This document shows, one piece after another, positions 45,473-53,444 of a stretch of DNA of 64,000 bases. The DNA is from UBA961 sp049426725. Its GTDB lineage: Bacteria > Bacteroidota > Ignavibacteria > Kapaibacteriales > UBA961. The notes beneath the pieces were generated by a model, which had not been told where the DNA came from, did not search any database, and saw only the letters and a list, made by a program, of their open reading frames with translations. The stretch covers positions 62,001-126,000 of the forward strand of contig JBMSYN010000002.1 of assembly GCA_049426725.1 (NCBI GenBank), read 5' to 3'. The position numbers and the translations under genes are program-made. The stretch's first letter is position 1. Every line of letters begins with the position of its first letter.

Positions 45473-46654
45473 TGGATATACTTTAGAACAAGAATTCTTT
45501 TGAATTATCTTTTGCAGAAAATTCGGCATGGAAATTTGCTTGGAACCTACCCCGTAATATGTCAATTCTTTGGTGAGAAATGTTTTCTTTGTGTTTTGCA
45601 AACAATCTGCTGACTTTGCTGGTGGCATGCAAGCATTGCCCAAAATCAAGCCAAGAATCTCTGTTTTTTTTGCATTTCTTTTTGTGATGACATAAGCAGA
45701 TTCAAATGTTTCGCTTGTATATTTTACAAGCATTTCATGATACTTTGCAAATTCTCTGTCATACATGTTCATATTGCCACTGCCATTCATTTTTAAGAAT
45801 GATGCAATATCAGCTTCGCCTTCATCAATCGCCTCCATGATGGCATCTTTTTTCTTTGATTTGGCAGCATAATCAGACATCCTTGGATTTGGTGGTGTCA
45901 ATGCTGCATGAATCAATTGAAAGTCTGCTTCACCAATTTGATATACATCAATGTCATTGGGTGCTTTTTCTGCGATACTTGAGAACCTATTTCTTTCCCT
46001 CTCATCACTTTGAAATCGGGATGGCTTTGTAGGCAGAGTCGTTATATCCTCTGCATCTTTGCGAAGAATCATACTTGTGATTGCATCAACAAGGCTACCT
46101 CCGAATGATCCTGTCCATTGTAATGATTGTAGTTGTTGAGCTGAGTAAGTATTTTTAAATGTAATAGCATCTACATCATCATTGAATGCAGAGTAGCCGA
46201 GAACTACTCCTAAAATATCCAAGTCATCATGTTTTTTGGATTTGGTTATTACATATACAATATTGAATACCGCATTCTTCCATTTCACATAATTAGAATA
46301 ATATTGAGCATATTCTGCATCATATTCATTAAATGTTCCAATGCGGTTTTCCTTGAAATATTGTGCCATGTCTTTTGTGCCTTCATCAATTGCCTCCATG
46401 ATGGCATCTTTTTTCTTCGATCTGTTTGCTTGACTTGATATCCTTGGTTCGATGATTTTGAAAGATGTAAGAAAATCAAGTTGATTTTCATGATGAAGAA
46501 TCAATTTATGGACTTGTGCATTTTTCACCTTCAGGGAAGGGAATGATGTGATGATTGTCTGAGCTTCCGGATTTTCTTTTCCAAAAGCCAATGGGATTAC
46601 TGATGCATGGAGGATGCATAGTGTCATTGCCGTGATCAACTTATATGTATTCAT
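45470..46654 (-). CDS. Secreted protein of unknown function with recent internal duplication
   Basis: 394 residues from the ATG at 46654 with a signal peptide ending about PLAFG. Two homologous modules lie at about 79-185 and 266-372. Both begin with the identical SKKKDAIMEAIDEG (79-92 and 266-279) and continue with aligned YVITK, ILG and GxxLGxA-type strands. The DNA matches too: 42 bases at 45819-45860 and 46380-46421 differ at only two positions. No family recognised. Cys residues occur only in the second module (CMPPAKSADC) and the tail. It is transcribed after the adjacent lipoprotein gene, gap 13 bases. Confidence 0.65.
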   Translation of the reverse strand: MNTYKLITAMTLCILHASVIPLAFGKENPEAQTIITSFPSLKVKNAQVHKLILHHENQLDFLTSFKIIEPRISSQANRSKKKDAIMEAIDEGTKDMAQYFKENRIGTFNEYDAEYAQYYSNYVKWKNAVFNIVYVITKSKKHDDLDILGVVLGYSAFNDDVDAITFKNTYSAQQLQSLQWTGSFGGSLVDAITSMILRKDAEDITTLPTKPSRFQSDERERNRFSSIAEKAPNDIDVYQIGEADFQLIHAALTPPNPRMSDYAAKSKKKDAIMEAIDEGEADIASFLKMNGSGNMNMYDREFAKYHEMLVKYTSETFESAYVITKRNAKKTEILGLILGNACMPPAKSADCLQNTKKTFLTKELTYYGVGSKQISMPNFLQKIIQKNSCSKVYP

Positions 46655-46667
46655 GATTTTTCCCTGA

Positions 46668-47741
46668 TTAGTATACAACATTGAATTTGCATGTTTTGGT
46701 AGCCTCTGGTGATAGTTCACCATTTGAAGATTTTGCAACTGCTTTTATCCTTACCTTTATTGATCCACCGATTCCTTTTGGCAAAGGTAATTTGCCATCA
46801 AGTTTAAAGGCAATGTGCCACTTCCCATTTGTCAATACAGGAGAACCCAATGGCATTACTTTATATCCCTTGATATTTTGTTCCATGATTTCAAACCTTA
46901 CTTTATCAATTGATAAAATGGTACTTGTATATGTTGGAGGTTTGATCTCGCAACTCACATAAAAAATAGGATCATTTCCATCCGTGATTCGACTGATATC
47001 TCCGCAAACGATGCGCGGTCTTTTCAAGCCCGGGATTGTTTCTACAAATTCTGATCCATCAGATGGAAATAGCTGAACTGATACATTCTGATTGAGTGGG
47101 TCTTGCCAATTGATTTTAACGCTTATTTTTTCTGCTTCAAGAGGAATGCTGTAATTGTCACTATAGTGAACACTTGTTCCTATGATAGGTACATCTTTGC
47201 TCGTCCCTTTGATAATTGTTCTGAATTGTTCGCCGGGGATGCGCACTCCAGAACTTGGGATTGCATAAAACTCCAAAACATCACCCTTGGACAAAGATTT
47301 GATTAATCCTGTGATTTCTTCTTCATTACTGATTTCTTGACCATCTTCTGACATTGTAATTGCAAGACGTGTCGGATGAACATTCAAGATAAGCGTATCG
47401 ATTGCAGACATTCCACCTACGGTTTGCTTTGCTGTGATGATATGCTGCCCTATGGCAAGTGGACCCGGTATTTGCACTTTGAATGATTCAATGTCTGAAT
47501 TCTCCTGAATCTTTCCCAATGATGCAAAATCCAATTGTTTCCCCTGAAACTCCAGAATGGTTGAATTTCCCGTAGTCCGTTTTGCAAGAAAGCTTGCCGT
47601 ATAAGCCGAAGCTTTATCAAATGAATTGATATTGCCTCCATGTTCCCATTTGATAAATGGTGATTCTTGATAGGGAACCCCTGTTGCACAACTCATGAGC
47701 ATTGCTGTCAACAGTACGATTGCAATACTGGTTGTTTTCAT
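46668..47741 (-). CDS. Large lipoprotein of unknown function
   Basis: 357 residues, lipobox LMSC with Cys at about 18 followed by Ala-Thr. The rest is beta-rich, with an Ig-like flavour (YTASFLAKRTTGNSTILEFQ; PLAIGQHIITAKQTVGG; VSVQLFPSDGSEF). No enzymatic motif is seen. It lies immediately upstream of the duplicated secreted protein on the minus strand, 13 bases apart, suggesting a two-gene envelope unit. Ribosome-binding AGGAGAA precedes the ATG. Function unknown. Confidence 0.65.
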   Translation of the reverse strand: MKTTSIAIVLLTAMLMSCATGVPYQESPFIKWEHGGNINSFDKASAYTASFLAKRTTGNSTILEFQGKQLDFASLGKIQENSDIESFKVQIPGPLAIGQHIITAKQTVGGMSAIDTLILNVHPTRLAITMSEDGQEISNEEEITGLIKSLSKGDVLEFYAIPSSGVRIPGEQFRTIIKGTSKDVPIIGTSVHYSDNYSIPLEAEKISVKINWQDPLNQNVSVQLFPSDGSEFVETIPGLKRPRIVCGDISRITDGNDPIFYVSCEIKPPTYTSTILSIDKVRFEIMEQNIKGYKVMPLGSPVLTNGKWHIAFKLDGKLPLPKGIGGSIKVRIKAVAKSSNGELSPEATKTCKFNVVY

Positions 47742-48003
47742 GATTTTCTCCTTTGCTGAACCCCTGAAGCGTCAGCCTGATTGAGTTAATAAAAATCGAT
47801 TTATTTTCATTAACGATATAAGTTAATAATATTGTAAATCACTCTAATTTTGCCTTCCCTGGGAAGCAAGCAGGTCGGTAATGAGTTAGAATTTGTAATT
47901 AATATAGATTAAAAAAGAGAAAAATAGGTATATCCCTCTGCAAATTAAGTGGGCATAAGGTGAGATTTGAAGGGGTAGAAACTGAGGTTGATTATGAGGC
48001 GGC
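47742..48003. other. Intergenic region upstream of the two-gene envelope unit
   Basis: No gene is visible. It must hold the promoter for the minus-strand lipoprotein unit. A TAATTTTG at 47845-47852 on the plus strand resembles a -7 element but faces the tRNA terminator, so it may be accidental. The region is AT-rich with no repeats of note. Confidence 0.4.
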
Positions 48004-48034
48004 AAAAAAAAACCTTTGCAATTTCATGCAAAGG
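48004..48034 (-). terminator. Terminator of tRNA-fMet
   Basis: On the minus strand, CCTTTGCA/TGCAAAGG with a 6-base loop is followed by nine T, beginning five bases past the tRNA 3' end. Confidence 0.85.
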
Positions 48035-48039
48035 TCTTG

Positions 48040-48112
<73 letters not shown>

Positions 48113-48165
48113 ATAAGGATTACAAATATAGCTGATTATTATGCCATCACCAAAAGCAAGCAGTA

Positions 48166-49206
48166 TTAGTTTGCGCTTTCTTCTTCAATGATTTCTTCGG
48201 ATTCATGATTTGGGTCGATTGGGCGCAGCACTGAGATTCCGATGCTGGTGGATGATTCGGATAGATAGGAGGATATGCGTTTATCCAAATAGACTCTTTT
48301 CTTTCCGGATGAAGCATGAAGGAAAAGTGCCATTCCTTTTGCATTTTTGATGATCATGCCTGTATGGGAATAATCCAATCCTGTTTTATTTGTCGCAATT
48401 GCTATAATATCACCTGTCTGCAATTTGCTTTCTATGTCTTTCACTTGAGCATTGGGTATATACCAATGTTTTTTGGCATTTAGTTCTTCCTCAAGCCCTT
48501 GAATCTTTCTTACCAGTGTTGGCTCGGCAACAAGTTGAGGGTAGTATTGCGGGTTTGTGCTCATGAATCCAACTTTTACTGGGAAAGGTTTCCCGCCCAA
48601 TTCCTTTGTCAAGTCTTTTACAACCCCTTTTTTCACATTGTCAATAATCCACTCGGAAGTATAGTGTAGTCTGGAAGTGTAGCCATCCATTTGACCATCC
48701 CTATAGCGTGTGAATTCCACTTGATCCAATACATCTCGAAATGTGATTGCATTTGGATTTGTGGCTAATTCATGTTCCTTGATTTTTGCCGTGCGAGCTA
48801 TGTTTAATGTATTTTCAAAGAATGTCACGCAATCCAATCCATTTAGATCGATCACGCAACGCTCGGGTTGTAATTCCAAGGTTCCACCGACATATCGAGT
48901 GCCAATGAGCATGTTTCCTATTTTTCCCATGCATTCTCCGATTGGGAGAGTATGATATTCACGTTTGATCATTTCTTCGATGATATGATCAAAAATGTAT
49001 GCGGTATTGAGTTCCTTGTCGACTTGTTTTTGAGGTTTTATTTTTGGTGTTGTATCCTGAGTTTGAATGCCATTTGTGCTATCAGGAAAGGCACTTTTCC
49101 ATGTTTTGTGTAAGAAAGATTTTGGGGTTAATCCAAAGAGAAAAATCGACAGAAAAGAAATGCCTGCGAATACAACAATCATATATGACAAGGTTTTACG
49201 ATGCAT
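48166..49206 (-). CDS. DUF1460 N-acetylmuramoyl-L-alanine amidase-like protein
   Basis: 346 residues with an N-terminal membrane anchor or signal (YMIVVFAGISFLSIFLFG). The DUF1460 core follows: LIGTRYVGGTLELQPERCVI, then LNGLDCVTFFENTLNIAR with the probable catalytic Cys, and the late DYSHTGMIIKNAKGMALFLH carrying the His. Members have an NlpC/P60-like papain fold and cleave cell-wall peptides or amide bonds. It is divergent from an LCP-family gene, so this pair may act on the cell wall. The tail ends with a highly acidic stretch (EEIIEEESAN). Confidence 0.8.
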   Translation of the reverse strand: MHRKTLSYMIVVFAGISFLSIFLFGLTPKSFLHKTWKSAFPDSTNGIQTQDTTPKIKPQKQVDKELNTAYIFDHIIEEMIKREYHTLPIGECMGKIGNMLIGTRYVGGTLELQPERCVIDLNGLDCVTFFENTLNIARTAKIKEHELATNPNAITFRDVLDQVEFTRYRDGQMDGYTSRLHYTSEWIIDNVKKGVVKDLTKELGGKPFPVKVGFMSTNPQYYPQLVAEPTLVRKIQGLEEELNAKKHWYIPNAQVKDIESKLQTGDIIAIATNKTGLDYSHTGMIIKNAKGMALFLHASSGKKRVYLDKRISSYLSESSTSIGISVLRPIDPNHESEEIIEEESAN

Positions 49207-49344
49207 GAGTCTATTAGGTGATTAGGTTAGGATTCCGTAACATTGCAAGCCCATTTGAGTCATTTCGACCTTTTTTCATGGGGATTTTCATTCAAATATT
49301 GTCTTTTTTCCCTTATTAGGGTCAAATCAACGTAAACATTGAAC

Positions 49345-50649
49345 ATGAATTTAGTAAAAAGAATAGGAATTGTCCTCCTCCTCCTCGTTTTCTTTATGTC
49401 ATTGTGGATGACATATCAACTTCTTGATCAACCAAAACCACAAGATATAAGTCAGATTCAAACTGCGGATTCTGTAGTAAAAGCAAAAGATACTGTTGAA
49501 TCAACCGCTGATGAACAACAACTTTCATTGGCTGAAGATGAGTTCTTGAAAGATTCCACATTCCTCAAGCACATGGAGGATGGTGAAGCAGCATATTTGT
49601 TTCAGAAAGATTCGCTAAAAAAGATTCCGGCATCTGCTCGTAGGGTCAATATAGCAATCATTGGAGTTGATGCACGCATGGGAACGGTTTCCAAAAGAGC
49701 CGATGCGAATCATATTCTCTCCATTGTTCCTGACAGCGGATACATTGAAATAATTTCGATTCCGAGAGATACTCCTGCAAATGCAGGAATGACTGATTCA
49801 ACGCAGAACAAATTGACAATTGTTCATGCGATGCGAGGCACGAAGGCATATCTTCAAGAGGCAGCAAAAATAGCCAAGGTTGGGCCAATCAAATATTGGA
49901 TTCAATTGGGATTTTCCCAAGCTCTAGGGATTATTGAATTGCTCGGTCAGCGTGATAGCAAGTCCACTTTGCAAGTTCTGCGTTCCAGAAAGGGTTTGGG
50001 TGGCGATGATTATCAGCGTTGTTTTAATCAAGGACAATATATCCGTCAAATGCTATTGCGACATTTCAATAAAGCTGATGGATTGATGGGAGAAATTCTC
50101 ATTCGAGGCGGTCTGGCATTGATGCGTTCAAATTTGAGCGTTGAAGGAATCAAAGGTTTGGTATATGATTTGAATAATGCCGGCTTTCCAAAAAATGCCT
50201 CTTCCATCGTCGTCAGGGTTCGTCCTGAAACCGGAATTCGATATAAAGTGTACAATTTCAATGATTCAGCTTCTATCAAGCAATTGAAAAACAAGATAGA
50301 ACGATTCAATGCATTCATGGCAAAGAAAGACTCTTCCTATGCCAAGAAAACAATTGACCCCGCCGGAAGATTGAACAAAGTGTTGAATGCTTTGGCTGCA
50401 GACACTTCGCAAAAACCCAAAAAAGTTGTGGATCAGTTATATCCATATTTCGACCAGCATGCTTGGTTACAAGTGCGAAATGAAAAAGAAAGAGCAGCGA
50501 TTCGAAAGAGAATGGGAGATTATTTGATCTTTTGCTTCTATAAAATGGGTAAGCCTGACAATGCCAAATGGGTTCAATATGTGATTGACACAGAAGTGGA
50601 GATGTTCTCGGGTAAAACGAATACGAAACCACAATCTGCAAAAAGGTGA
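49345..50649 (+). CDS. LCP (LytR-CpsA-Psr) family protein, divergent
   Basis: 434 residues from the ATG at 49345 (a TTG at 49339 precedes). One N-terminal transmembrane anchor (IGIVLLLLVFFMSLWMTYQL). The core fits the LCP domain: VNIAIIGVDARM at about 101-112, then KRADANHILSIVPDSG and the pyrophosphate-contact IISIPRDTPAN. LCP enzymes attach anionic glycopolymers to peptidoglycan in Gram-positives; members in Gram-negative Bacteroidota have poorly defined targets. The basic C-terminal half from about 300 is unusual. Co-oriented with the MazG gene 4 bases downstream. Confidence 0.72.
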   Translation: MNLVKRIGIVLLLLVFFMSLWMTYQLLDQPKPQDISQIQTADSVVKAKDTVESTADEQQLSLAEDEFLKDSTFLKHMEDGEAAYLFQKDSLKKIPASARRVNIAIIGVDARMGTVSKRADANHILSIVPDSGYIEIISIPRDTPANAGMTDSTQNKLTIVHAMRGTKAYLQEAAKIAKVGPIKYWIQLGFSQALGIIELLGQRDSKSTLQVLRSRKGLGGDDYQRCFNQGQYIRQMLLRHFNKADGLMGEILIRGGLALMRSNLSVEGIKGLVYDLNNAGFPKNASSIVVRVRPETGIRYKVYNFNDSASIKQLKNKIERFNAFMAKKDSSYAKKTIDPAGRLNKVLNALAADTSQKPKKVVDQLYPYFDQHAWLQVRNEKERAAIRKRMGDYLIFCFYKMGKPDNAKWVQYVIDTEVEMFSGKTNTKPQSAKR

Positions 50650-50653
50650 TTTC

Positions 50654-51001
50654 ATGGTTGAAGAAGCGCGTAATTTGATCAATGTGATTCATGGTCAAGG
50701 ATCAAACATACAAGAGGCATTTCGAACATATCAGGACAAGCATTTCATTGAAAGAACCCCCGAATTCTTTTGTCTGGAATTATGCGGAGAAGCCGGTGAA
50801 CTAGCCAATTTGGAAAAGAAACTTTGGAAAGGAAAGGACATATCAATGGAGGATGTTGAGGCAGAAGTTGCTGATGTATATATCGCCCTGCATAATTATG
50901 CGAATGCCCGCGGAATATCCCTAGAAAAAGTAGTGTCTGAGAAATTGGCGAAAATTGAAAAGAAAAGGTCTAAACACGAATCCGATGGCACCATTTATTA
51001 A
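50654..51001 (+). CDS. MazG-like nucleotide pyrophosphohydrolase
   Basis: 115 residues from the ATG at 50654, preceded by AAAGGTG. The metal-binding motif is FCLELCGEAGELANLEKKLW (E-x3-E pattern) with EAEVADVYIALHNYANAR later (E-x2-D). Single MazG-domain proteins hydrolyse (d)NTPs to NMP and pyrophosphate in nucleotide sanitation. Its start lies 4 bases after the LCP stop, so they are co-transcribed. Confidence 0.87.
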   Translation: MVEEARNLINVIHGQGSNIQEAFRTYQDKHFIERTPEFFCLELCGEAGELANLEKKLWKGKDISMEDVEAEVADVYIALHNYANARGISLEKVVSEKLAKIEKKRSKHESDGTIY

Positions 51002-51207
51002 AAGAAAGCCATTGTGACTTTCCCCTCATTCCATTGTCATTCCTTGATTGATTCAGTGAAAGAATGAACATTCACATATTTTTTTTGAAATTTCTTCTAA
51101 CATGCCAAAAACAAGACATTTTTCTCTATTTTTGGCTTCACTCATAGCCGAAGTTCATACCAACAGTTTGACTTTTAGTTCCCACATAAAATTTTGAAGG
51201 TAGTATC

Positions 51208-53409
51208 ATGAAACATATGTTTCACTTTGTGATGATCATCGCAATGATGGCGTCTTTGTCACCACTCAAGGCTGATTCTCCACGAAAATCCCTGATTGAA
51301 AGATTCGTGAATACAAATGCGACTTATGCTGAATCCAGAGATGAGAATTTCTTGGCATTTTATGAGACTTCTGGCATTAAGCAAAATGCGATTGTACTCA
51401 CATATCACACCGGTCAATTCGGTCTGACAGATGCAATTCACAGAGCAAATCCATCATTGCACAATTCACGATCCAGATATTATGGTTTGCTAGATCAACC
51501 TCTTTCACAATTGGTGGTTGATGGTATAATGCCTACTAGTTCTGATAATCAATCATTCAATGATGGTGATCCCGCCGATACTATTGGTTGGTCAACGGCT
51601 ATCATTCCGGGAGATTCACCAATCACCTTGACGATTGTGCAGCAACAGAACGGAGCAAATGTAACTTTCAAAGTCACCGTAAATTCCAGTACTGCATTGC
51701 AGGGTAAAAAATTGAAATTGGTCATTGGTGAATATTATAGAAGATCAAGCACTGTTGGAACAAATGCGCAATTGGATTTTCGTTATATCGCTCGTCAAAT
51801 GTCCAATGAAGCCGGGCAATTAGATTCTAACGGTATTGAATTGAATTTGAATGCCGGTGAAAGTAAAGAATTCAATTTCACATTCACACCTGCAACAAGC
51901 GGTGCAAATGCATTCAACAAAGAATTTCTCTATGGTGTAGCATTTGTTCAGGATGATGATACAAAAGAGGTGCTTCAAGCAGAAACATCTGCAAAGCCCG
52001 AAGTATTGGCAGCAGTTAATAGCTCGCTCCCATTATATTTCAAAGCTACACCTGGTGAAGTAATTTCAAAAGAAGTTGCTGTCGTTACAAGTTTGGAAGA
52101 TGCTGAAGCACTCGTTTCTATCTATGTTGACACAGTTGGAAATCCAATACCTCAAGGTTGGACAGTGAATATTGAACCGAATGAAGTAACCAAGGTTCCG
52201 GGTGAGGATTTGACTGTTACGGTGAATGTCACCCCGGGAGATCAATCCGCTTACTATACACCTTCAATTGCAGCTAAAACAAAACAAGCTGATGCATTCA
52301 ATATTCCGATTACAAGAAGCGTAATTGGAGTTCTTTCAAATAGTACAAAAAACTTTGTATCAGGATTTAGCAGCTTTACGAGAAAGGGGATATATACAAA
52401 GGGTATTGCAAGTAATATCTTGACCAGAACTTCTACCATGCCTTGGATTGGTGGTTTATTCACAGAGTTTGCTGATATCATCGATCAATCTGATTTGTTC
52501 ATTGTTCCAATGGGAACACAGCCACTCTATTTGGATCCACAATTCAACTTTTCCAATCCTGTAGAAAAATTGTCAGAATTTGTAGACCAAGGGAAGAAGA
52601 TTCTCATATTTTCCAGCACAGGATTAAGTTGGGCATTTGATGAAAGTTACCCTCAAAATCAATTTGCAGGTGTTGGCAATGGACCATTGGTTCAGGAGTT
52701 TTTTGACAAAATAGGAATTGAATTGGGTTCAAATGAACCACGCCTTGTCAATCAAGGAAATGGTGTTGCTCTTACCCCATTCACAATGAAAGGCATCACA
52801 AGCAGTGTGATTGGAAATAAATTGAACAATAATGCAAACATTAAAGCAAATGCCTTTACCGCCGCAAATTTCTTTGCCGGTTCTTATGTCACAAGTACAG
52901 ACATCATCAAGATTACAAACCCAAATGTTGCAACACCTTTCATGTACTATGATACTGATCAAGCAGATATTGCAGGTATTCATGCAACAATTGGAAATTC
53001 AAGAGTCGTGTATGTGACTTTCCCGCTTGAGATACTAGATGTGGTATCTAATCAACAAGAGATCTTGAGAAAGTGTGTGAATTGGTTGTTGACAGGTTCT
53101 ATTCTTTCAGTTGATGAAGAAATAGCTGAACAGTCAAATTCCATGCTGAGTGTTGCGATGCAACCAAATCCGGTTTCTGATTTCGGAATCGTGAATTTCT
53201 CCGTAAAAGGAAATACTCCTCAATTATTGACCATTTCACTTTATGATGCTCTCGGCAATGAAGTTGCTCGTGTATCACAAGGTACATTTGAACCCGGAAA
53301 TCATTCTATCAATCTTCCGGTGTCAAACTATTCATCCGGTGCATACCGTTTGGTGGTTAGATCACTTGAAGGTTCAGGAGTTCATATTCCTGTAACTATT
53401 GCCAGATAA
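51208..53409 (+). CDS. Omp28-like secreted protein, T9SS cargo, redox cysteines lost (array copy 1)
   Basis: 733 residues with a signal peptide (FVMIIAMMASLSPLKA). The N-terminal strand aligns with copies 2 and 3: KSLIERFVNTNATYA (28-41) against the WCGWC site. The five positions are N37-A38-T39-Y40-A41, so both Cys are Ala. Middle modules resemble Ig/BACON-type beta domains (IPQGWTVNIEPNEVTKVPG also matched in copies 2 and 3). A T9SS type A tail ends the chain: MQPNPVSDFGIVNFSV ... SSGAYRLVVRS. Probably exported across the outer membrane. It heads the three-gene array, 36 bases before copy 2. Confidence 0.82.
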   Translation: MKHMFHFVMIIAMMASLSPLKADSPRKSLIERFVNTNATYAESRDENFLAFYETSGIKQNAIVLTYHTGQFGLTDAIHRANPSLHNSRSRYYGLLDQPLSQLVVDGIMPTSSDNQSFNDGDPADTIGWSTAIIPGDSPITLTIVQQQNGANVTFKVTVNSSTALQGKKLKLVIGEYYRRSSTVGTNAQLDFRYIARQMSNEAGQLDSNGIELNLNAGESKEFNFTFTPATSGANAFNKEFLYGVAFVQDDDTKEVLQAETSAKPEVLAAVNSSLPLYFKATPGEVISKEVAVVTSLEDAEALVSIYVDTVGNPIPQGWTVNIEPNEVTKVPGEDLTVTVNVTPGDQSAYYTPSIAAKTKQADAFNIPITRSVIGVLSNSTKNFVSGFSSFTRKGIYTKGIASNILTRTSTMPWIGGLFTEFADIIDQSDLFIVPMGTQPLYLDPQFNFSNPVEKLSEFVDQGKKILIFSSTGLSWAFDESYPQNQFAGVGNGPLVQEFFDKIGIELGSNEPRLVNQGNGVALTPFTMKGITSSVIGNKLNNNANIKANAFTAANFFAGSYVTSTDIIKITNPNVATPFMYYDTDQADIAGIHATIGNSRVVYVTFPLEILDVVSNQQEILRKCVNWLLTGSILSVDEEIAEQSNSMLSVAMQPNPVSDFGIVNFSVKGNTPQLLTISLYDALGNEVARVSQGTFEPGNHSINLPVSNYSSGAYRLVVRSLEGSGVHIPVTIAR

Positions 53410-53444
53410 TCGTCTTTCTTTGAATATACAATTGGAGAAAAGTT

